Assembly: GCA_016291475.1 (NCBI GenBank)
Contig: JAEEXJ010000095.1
Span: forward strand, 1-12,734
Length of the DNA stretch: 12,734 nt
From: Lachnospiraceae bacterium
GTDB taxonomy: Bacteria > Bacillota_A > Clostridia > Lachnospirales > Lachnospiraceae
Direction of reading: 5' to 3'
The first letter of the stretch is position 1. The number at the start of each line of letters is the position of its first letter. The notes beneath the pieces were generated by a model. The model made no database searches and had not been told where the DNA came from. It saw nothing but the letters and a program-made list of their open reading frames with translations. Made by a program: the position numbers and the translations under genes. Of the stretch, positions 8,295-12,734 are shown piece by piece.

Positions 8295-8408
8295 GCCTGC
8301 TTAGCCATTTGGAGGATAAGGCAGGTTGCCCGGTGATTCCTTTGCTGTGCCACAAATGTTTTGGAGGCAGAGCATCATTTACTTTCAAATATAGAATTAT
8401 GTGTTTTA

Positions 8409-8455
8409 CGATGCCCGAAACCCAATTGACGGTGATTTCGGGCATCGAAATCTTT
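8409..8455 (+). terminator. Hairpin after guaA, possible terminator (first array unit)
   Basis: CGATGCCCGAAA (8409-8420) pairs perfectly with TTTCGGGCATCG (8436-8447), a 12-bp stem with a 15-nt loop. The 3' flank AAATCTTTT is only moderately T-rich. This is the longest uninterrupted stem after guaA and may end its transcript. It is also the first unit of the periodic array. A weaker stem, CCTGCTTA with TAAGGCAGG (8296-8325), lies right after the guaA stop and lacks a T tract. Confidence 0.4.
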
Positions 8456-8817
8456 TGAGAATCTTTCTTTTGATGCTATTCGCTTGTCCATCCCCGGACA
8501 AGGCATCAATAATCCTCAGAAGCTATTATTCCGATGCTTTTTCGAGAGCTTTCGTCCCGGCAAAGCATCAAAAATCCCAACCATTTTAATCTTAGATGCT
8601 TTTTATGTCTGCGCAGATCTGCGGATGCATCGAAAAACATGGACAGCGCAGAAATTGATGCTTTTTGGGTGTTCGGGCAAGCGAAGAAGCATCAAAATCT
8701 CTCGAATCCGCGGAAATTGATGCATTTTGAGGGTTCGGGCAAGCGTAGAAGCATCAAAACCACGCGAATCCTCGGAAATTGATGCTTATTCGATTCTTTG
8801 CTGTCCGGAGAACATAG
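8410..8817. repeat. Tandem array of seven approximately 62-bp units, each a GATGC...GCATC hairpin
   Basis: GATGC begins at 8410, 8472, 8533, 8595, 8657, 8719 and 8781, giving spacings of 62, 61, 62, 62, 62 and 62 bp. In units 1-6 the complementary GCATC ends at 8446, 8507, 8569, 8631, 8693 and 8755, so each hairpin spans 37 bp (36 in unit 2), followed by a 25-bp linker usually starting with A-rich sequence. Unit 7 has lost its right arm. Units 5 and 6 differ at only 8 of 62 positions. The others share little except the arms, yet keep inner pairing with different sequences: CCGAAA/TTTCGG in unit 1, CTTGTCC/GGACAAG in unit 2, the palindrome CGCAGATCTGCG in unit 4, and TTCG/CGAA in unit 5. A period of 62 is not a multiple of 3, so this is not coding repeat. 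The remaining stretches, 8295-8408 and 8818-8858, hold no gene. Confidence 0.85.
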
Positions 8818-8858
8818 GATCAAGTGCGTTCGTTGATGAAAAAAGAAAGGAAATTCAA

Positions 8859-9692
8859 ATGAACAGAAATAATTACTCAGGAATGCTCCATTCATCCGGT
8901 TTGTATGAGGAGGCCCAAAGACGCTGTCTTGAGCTATCTGATTGCAAGATGCGTATTGAGAGCGAACTTCGGAAAGCTCCGGCCGGTATCATACACGTAG
9001 TGAATAGTGGAAGCAGAATACAATTTTATAACCGCAAAAACAAAACTGATACATCCGGAAAATATATCCGCAAATCAGAAAAACAGATCATTCGGGCGCT
9101 ACTTCAAAAAGCGTACAATCAAAAAGCTTTGAAATTGCTGAATGAAGAAATCGGAAATCTCAATCTGCTACAGAAGAGATCAAACGGTATTTCGGAGAGG
9201 ATAAGGAAGCTGTATTCCGATCTTCCGTCGGAAATAAAGGAATTCATAAATCCTATCGATAAACCAGATGAGGATTTCATTGCAGAATGGATGAACATAC
9301 ATTACGATGGAAAAGAGATTTCCGAGCAAATGTCTGTATTTGTAACTGAGCGCGGAGAAAGAGTGCGCTCCAAATCTGAGCTGAACATAGCAAACAAACT
9401 AGCGGAAAAACATATTCCCTACAAGTATGAGTGTCCACTGATCTTGTCAAAAGGCACGGTGATATATCCGGACTTCACAATCATGGATGTGAAAAAACGG
9501 AAAGAAATCTACTGGGAACACAGAGGAATGATGGACGACAGAGAGTATGCACGTCAGGCCGTATTTAAAATGAAATCCATGATGAATGCTGGGATCGTAC
9601 TCGGTAAAAATCTGATTATAACAGAGGAAACATCTGCAAATCCTCTGGGAACAAATGAGATAGACAAAATGATAGCCGAATATTTCTGTTAA
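8859..9692 (+). CDS. PD-(D/E)XK nuclease-like protein of unknown role
   Basis: The product has 277 residues. The C-terminal half carries the order of motifs expected of a PD-(D/E)XK (restriction endonuclease-like) fold: RSKSE with E174, then YPDF with D205, then IYWEH with E220, then K237 or K239 in a following helix. The N-terminal 160 residues are helical and charged, with a likely coiled coil at about 80-120, and could bind nucleic acid or a partner. I recall similar orphan proteins in Lachnospiraceae but no established function. The start is the ATG at 8859, with AGAAAGG at 8844-8850 spaced 8 nt; the open frame continues upstream into the repeat array, which is not coding. ATA and other codons that are rare in guaA or metK are common here, hinting at transfer. 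No methyltransferase or other restriction partner is adjacent. Confidence 0.7.
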   Translation: MNRNNYSGMLHSSGLYEEAQRRCLELSDCKMRIESELRKAPAGIIHVVNSGSRIQFYNRKNKTDTSGKYIRKSEKQIIRALLQKAYNQKALKLLNEEIGNLNLLQKRSNGISERIRKLYSDLPSEIKEFINPIDKPDEDFIAEWMNIHYDGKEISEQMSVFVTERGERVRSKSELNIANKLAEKHIPYKYECPLILSKGTVIYPDFTIMDVKKRKEIYWEHRGMMDDREYARQAVFKMKSMMNAGIVLGKNLIITEETSANPLGTNEIDKMIAEYFC

Positions 9693-9710
9693 AATGTGGC
9701 GAAATCTTGA

Positions 9711-9738
9711 TTGCAGATATACTCATTATAAGTATTAT
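9711..9738 (+). promoter_or_regulatory. Candidate promoter of the two-gene GNAT operon
   Basis: TTGCAG (9711-9716) and TATTAT (9733-9738) are spaced 16 bp apart. They lie 28 bp before the ATG of the DUF3795-GNAT gene, in a 73-bp gap. The -35 matches only three of six consensus bases. Confidence 0.4.
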
Positions 9739-9765
9739 ATGCAATAAAATGTTAGGAATATTTTT

Positions 9766-10533
9766 ATGACTGACTTTACAACTGTTACAGCCTGCGGCGA
9801 GTGCTGCACCGGATGTTCAAAAAAGAAAGAAGGAATATGCCCGGGATGTATAGAAACTGACGGATGTGTTCCGGAATGGGCAGAATCTGGGAGATGCAAA
9901 ATACACGCATGCTGTAAGGAACACAATGCACGCTTTTGCGGTGTGTGCAATGAATTTCCATGTGAGAAAGTTACTCGGATCATTTCATGGAACCCCGACA
10001 TTGTGCAGTATCTATCGGCATTGGGAGATGAATACATGATACAGAATTTTTCGGATAAGTATGCGGTACGGGTATTGTCTGAAAATGAGATTCCTGCTGT
10101 CTTGACACTTTGTGAGAAAAACAACCTTTATTATCAATACTGTCCCCCTTTTGTCAGCGAAGAAAGTATTCGAGATGATATGAAGGCTCTTCCGCCGGGA
10201 AAGGGGAAGCAAGATAAATTCTATATAGGTTTTTATGATAACGAAGATTTGGTAGCAGTAATGGATCTGATCAGGGAATTCCCTGATGACAAAACTATAT
10301 TTATAGGATTCTTTATGACGGATGTGTCAGTTCAAAATAAAGGCGTGGGATCGGGAATTATCACTGAATTATGTGAGAAACTCAGCCAAAGGGGTTATTT
10401 ATATGTCAAACTCGGATGGGTTAAAGGAAATCCGCAGGCTGAGTATTTTTGGAAGAAAAACGGATTTAACGAAACGGGAGCAGAAAATACGACGAAGGAT
10501 TATACAGTAACCATTGCCCAGAGGAAAATATAG
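9766..10533 (+). CDS. DUF3795 domain fused to a GNAT acetyltransferase
   Basis: The 255-residue product has two parts. Residues 1-92 form a cysteine-rich domain with Cys at 10, 13, 14, 17, 25, 28, 34, 44, 49, 50, 58, 61 and 66. The pattern CGECCTGC...CPGC...CGVCNEFPC is typical of DUF3795 and suggests metal binding. Residues 100-255 form a GNAT N-acetyltransferase with the acetyl-CoA loop QNKGVGSG at 190-197 and the late motif AEYFWKKNGF. The substrate is unknown. The GNAT half may acetylate a small molecule or protein, and the Cys-rich half may sense or bind a metal or substrate. The start is the ATG at 9766 with TTAGGA at 9752-9757. The next gene begins one base after this stop, so the two form an operon. 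Confidence 0.8.
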   Translation: MTDFTTVTACGECCTGCSKKKEGICPGCIETDGCVPEWAESGRCKIHACCKEHNARFCGVCNEFPCEKVTRIISWNPDIVQYLSALGDEYMIQNFSDKYAVRVLSENEIPAVLTLCEKNNLYYQYCPPFVSEESIRDDMKALPPGKGKQDKFYIGFYDNEDLVAVMDLIREFPDDKTIFIGFFMTDVSVQNKGVGSGIITELCEKLSQRGYLYVKLGWVKGNPQAEYFWKKNGFNETGAENTTKDYTVTIAQRKI

Positions 10534-10534
10534 G

Positions 10535-11002
10535 ATGTGTGACGAAATAACAGTAGAAGAAGTATCAGCTGATAAAAAGCAGAGTATTGCCCGAGAGATT
10601 CTTGAGGCATTACCTGATTGGTTTGGAATTCCGGAATCCAGGGAACAGTATATAAAAGAAAGTGCGGATCAGCCGTTTTTTTGTGCATATATTTTGGATA
10701 AACCGGTAGGTTTTCTGTGCCTTAAAGAGACCGGAAAGGAAACGGTCGAACTATGTGTAATGGGAGTGCTTAAAGAATATCACAGAAAAGGGATCGGAAG
10801 AAAACTATTTGAAACGGCCAGAGAAACAGCCAAACGATCCGGATACTCCTTTATGCAGGTAAAGACTGTGCAAATGGGGCGGTATGAGGATTATGATGCC
10901 ACCAATCTTTTCTATCTGTCGCTCGGATTCAAAGAGTTTGAGGTGTTTCCGAATATGTGGGACGAGTGGAATCCATGCCAGATATACGTAATGGCGCTTT
11001 GA
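10535..11002 (+). CDS. GNAT family N-acetyltransferase
   Basis: This is a single-domain GNAT protein of 155 residues. The acetyl-CoA-binding motif is in VLKEYHRKGIGRKLFETA (about 90-107), and the C-terminal YEDYDATNLFYLSLGFKEFE is the usual motif-B region. The ATG at 10535 is preferred because GAGGA at 10521-10525, inside the end of the upstream gene, is spaced 9 nt from it. A TTG at 10514 in the same frame would lack a ribosome binding site. One base separates it from the DUF3795-GNAT stop, so translation is probably coupled. The substrate is unknown, and antibiotic or protein acetylation cannot be distinguished by reading. Confidence 0.85.
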   Translation: MCDEITVEEVSADKKQSIAREILEALPDWFGIPESREQYIKESADQPFFCAYILDKPVGFLCLKETGKETVELCVMGVLKEYHRKGIGRKLFETARETAKRSGYSFMQVKTVQMGRYEDYDATNLFYLSLGFKEFEVFPNMWDEWNPCQIYVMAL

Positions 11003-11007
11003 GTATA

Positions 11008-11038
11008 TTCACTGAAATAGGTAAATATTTATTATAAT
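11008..11038 (+). promoter_or_regulatory. Candidate promoter of the kinase-lobe operon
   Basis: A perfect TATAAT (11033-11038) has a -35-like TTCACT (11008-11013) at a 19-bp spacing. It starts just after the GNAT stop. The predicted leader is about 85 nt and contains the GC-rich palindrome CCGGCCGG near 11058-11065 in otherwise AT-rich DNA. Confidence 0.45.
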
Positions 11039-11129
11039 GGTTCTTTCTATATAAACCGGCCGGGGTGTTTGTTACCATTCTTTTTGTAAGGCGCAGATAC
11101 AAAATAATAAATCAGAAAGGATGATAACT

Positions 11130-11837
11130 ATGAACAGAGATATTTTTATAAAGAACCTGACCGGGGACAAAATTGAGATGAGCCCTAAGGGAAGATGTGC
11201 TAATGAACTTTCGGTGGAAGAGTTCGAAAAAGGATATGAAAACTTTTTTGATATGATCTTTGAGATTGCAGCTACGGATGTTTCTTCTATGAGCGGATAC
11301 GGGGAGTTTGACGAGGAAAATAAAGCACCCTTTGCCACATTCGAAGAATTTGTCCGGGAGACCTTTAACGAAGATCAGGAAGGCTACTGGCACAACTGGA
11401 CTCAGATGTTTGAGACAACGTTTCTTAAGAAAGATTATTTCGATAAGATATATGCAAAGATCATGCAGTATGCTCCCTTCTGCGAAGGACAGAGATTTCT
11501 TGCAAATAACAACACTTTCTTTGTCAACATGATCGTGGATGATGCGGGAAAGACATACTGCGCAGACTGGGGACGCGCAGGCATCATGGACTTCCTTATG
11601 GATTTTGCAATCCTCGACCTGAATAAGCCCTATCTTCTGGTTCCGGAAAAACTGTATGAGTATGCAGGAAGAAAAAATATAGAGATAAAAAACTTTAAGG
11701 AACGCTTTCTGTGCATGGCGTATTTTAAGGGACTTCATACACTCATGTGGCATGCTTCCATTGACGATCTGGAATCCTGCGAGTCCATTACAAGGTCCAT
11801 TAACGACTTGGAAGAGCGTATGAACAAACTGGTCTGA
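11130..11837 (+). CDS. Aminoglycoside phosphotransferase (Hph-like) C-lobe protein, catalytic Asp missing
   Basis: The 235-residue protein aligns by eye with the C-terminal lobe of hygromycin B phosphotransferase. ATDVSSMSGYGEF (48-60) matches the AADLSQTSGFGPF segment of Hph, the following YWHNW matches its YHW region, and RFLANNNTFFVN (122-133) matches LVHADFGSNN. In that loop the His and catalytic Asp positions are N126 and N128, while the metal-binding Asn is kept (N133) and the DWG motif remains as D146-W147-G148. The protein starts where the interlobe hinge should be, so the ATP-binding N-lobe is absent. Only 127 bp lie upstream, so the N-lobe is not hidden there. The start is the ATG at 11130, 9 nt after AGAAAGG; an in-frame ATG at 11121 is too close to it. 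Frame and signals are intact, arguing for a functional non-kinase protein over a decaying gene. Confidence 0.68.
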   Translation: MNRDIFIKNLTGDKIEMSPKGRCANELSVEEFEKGYENFFDMIFEIAATDVSSMSGYGEFDEENKAPFATFEEFVRETFNEDQEGYWHNWTQMFETTFLKKDYFDKIYAKIMQYAPFCEGQRFLANNNTFFVNMIVDDAGKTYCADWGRAGIMDFLMDFAILDLNKPYLLVPEKLYEYAGRKNIEIKNFKERFLCMAYFKGLHTLMWHASIDDLESCESITRSINDLEERMNKLV

Positions 11838-11843
11838 TCAAAA

Positions 11844-12500
11844 ATGAAATATGAAAATGCCAAGGATATTCTCCCCGCAAGCCTTTTGAAAGAAGTGCAA
11901 AAGTATGCGGAAGGAAAAGCTATTTATATACCCAAGTGCGAAAAAACTAAAGGCTGGGGAGAGGCATCCGGATATCGGGAAAAACTGAATAAAAGAAATA
12001 TGAGTATCTGCAGCAGGTATGCTGCAGGAGCTTCGATAATGGAACTTGCGGAGATGTTTTTTCTTTCGCAGGAATCGGTTAAAAAGATAGTGTACGGCAA
12101 GAAGGTAAATCTGCCGGAATATTCTCCTACCATTCATTCAGCCGAGCAGTACTCAAATGCAGGTATAGGAGAAGAGTGGGTGAGAATATATCTTGAAAAC
12201 GAGAATGCGGAAATGCCCGATGAATCGGAGTTCTTCTTGTCCGAACTTGTGAAGATCCCGCTTCGCCTGATAGACGATCCCGGTCAGGAAAAGAAAACCT
12301 CCGAAGCAGCCTCTTCTGCGAATGCTCCGCTCATTGTATTATTTGAGGATCACAGATTCAGTGTTTTGTGCGGAAGCGATCATCTTTCACTTTTACGAAA
12401 CGAAAAAAAGAATGCATACAGTGCGTTTATTTTTGCAAGGAACAAAGAGTATGATTACTATATGAATAATTTCGGAAAGCAGTTTCAGAGAATCAGATAA
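11844..12500 (+). CDS. CD3324-family helix-turn-helix protein with unknown C-terminal extension
   Basis: Residues 1-87 match the CD3324 family, small Firmicutes proteins with a Mor-type helix-turn-helix: KYENAKDILPASLLKEVQKY, then IYIPK, WGE, YREKLNKRN, and the helix-turn-helix MELAEMFFLSQESVKKIVYGKK. Family members are usually about 90 residues; this one has 218. The extra 130 residues include WVRIYLENENAEM, a Ser/Ala-rich linker near 150-160, and a final hydrophobic and aromatic block (about 160-215), which I do not recognise and which could be a ligand-sensing domain. The ATG at 11844 lies 6 bp after the upstream stop and has no clear Shine-Dalgarno sequence, so translation probably depends on coupling with the kinase-lobe gene. 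A DNA-binding role is inferred from the family. Confidence 0.75.
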   Translation: MKYENAKDILPASLLKEVQKYAEGKAIYIPKCEKTKGWGEASGYREKLNKRNMSICSRYAAGASIMELAEMFFLSQESVKKIVYGKKVNLPEYSPTIHSAEQYSNAGIGEEWVRIYLENENAEMPDESEFFLSELVKIPLRLIDDPGQEKKTSEAASSANAPLIVLFEDHRFSVLCGSDHLSLLRNEKKNAYSAFIFARNKEYDYYMNNFGKQFQRIR

Positions 12501-12540
12501 GGGAACAGAGGATTTTTTTGACATTAGGCGGAGGAAGCAG

Positions 12541-12734
12541 ATGGAAGACTACAGCATGCAGCATAAGAAAGCATGGGAGTTTGATGTATACGATTTCTGG
12601 GTAAGAACTGCCGGAACGCCTGAGGAAAGAGCCGCCAAGGATATGGAAGATCCTAAGAGAATGCTTAAACAGCATGCGGTTTATTTTGATTCCTTCGACG
12701 GAGTAAGGATTGCAAATATATGCGGTTCATGCGG
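12541..12734 (+). CDS. Class I SAM-dependent methyltransferase (N-terminal part)
   Basis: The frame starts at ATG 12541 after a strong GGAGG (12530-12534) and runs off the window after 64 residues. The sequence VYDFWVRTAGTPEERAAKDMEDP followed by FDSFDGVRIANICGSCG looks like the N-terminus of a class I methyltransferase, with the SAM-binding glycine-rich motif I beginning at the cut end. The substrate cannot be told. It lies 40 bp after the CD3324-type gene with no terminator between, so it may belong to the same transcript. Confidence 0.75.
   Translation, partial: MEDYSMQHKKAWEFDVYDFWVRTAGTPEERAAKDMEDPKRMLKQHAVYFDSFDGVRIANICGSC

Noticed and set aside
8401..8782. Small plus-strand reading frames across the array (such as 8401-8589, 8484-8720, 8534-8782)
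   Set aside because: They follow the repeat, whose 62-bp period shifts frame every unit, lack ribosome binding sites, and overlap each other.
8410..8817. CRISPR array
   Set aside because: Spacing is regular, but there is no identical repeat of CRISPR length; only 5-bp arms are shared and the variable part lies inside the hairpin. No cas genes are visible.
8410..8817. Integron attC sites
   Set aside because: Unit size is in the attC range, but units abut without cassettes between them, the ends do not fit attC core sites, and no integrase is present.
8727..8858. Upstream extension of the nuclease-like protein by 44 residues
   Set aside because: It would run through units 6 and 7 of the repeat array; the ATG at 8859 has a properly spaced AGAAAGG.
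11003..11129. Missing N-lobe of the Hph-like protein in another frame (frameshift)
   Set aside because: The gap is 127 bp, too short for the N-lobe of about 110 residues or more, and it holds a promoter and leader instead.
11112..11753. 213-residue minus-strand reading frame opposite the kinase-lobe gene
   Set aside because: The plus-strand frame has clear homology to Hph and a good ribosome binding site; the minus frame is Cys/Phe-rich antisense sequence.

Overview
The window looks like chromosomal DNA from a Gram-positive anaerobe of the Lachnospiraceae (Butyrivibrio or Roseburia type). This rests on an S-box (SAM-I) leader in front of metK, a MurZ-type MurA, a CD3324-family protein, strong purine-rich ribosome binding sites, AGA-rich coding, and a FliD-related protein ending in a tail I associate with this family. 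The genus is inference from protein style, not from a search.

Left half (1-8294), mostly housekeeping. The tail of an unknown gene is followed by a PlsC-type acyltransferase, murA (peptidoglycan precursor), then metK under a SAM riboswitch with a visible terminator and antiterminator. metK overlaps glf (UDP-galactopyranose mutase) by ATGA, so glf should share the SAM control. A bidirectional terminator separates glf from a convergent minus-strand gene for a FliD-like protein. That gene has an approximately 130-nt leader with several mutually exclusive stems. guaA (GMP synthase) follows on the plus strand with its own promoter.

Right half (8295-12734), accessory. Directly after guaA lies a very regular array of seven units with a 62-bp period. 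Six units contain a hairpin bounded by GATGC and GCATC that are 36-37 bp apart. Most of the inner sequence differs between units, but pairing is kept. This array runs up to a gene for a PD-(D/E)XK nuclease-like protein. Next come a DUF3795-GNAT fusion and a second GNAT in one operon. A second probable operon holds a protein resembling only the C-lobe of hygromycin B phosphotransferase, with the catalytic Asp position replaced by Asn, then a CD3324-type helix-turn-helix protein with an unknown C-terminal extension, then the start of a SAM-dependent methyltransferase.

The strongest candidates for something undescribed are the 62-bp hairpin array and its neighbouring nuclease-like gene, the kinase-lobe protein paired with the CD3324-type regulator, and the switch-like leader of the FliD-like gene. 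Function in each case is inference.
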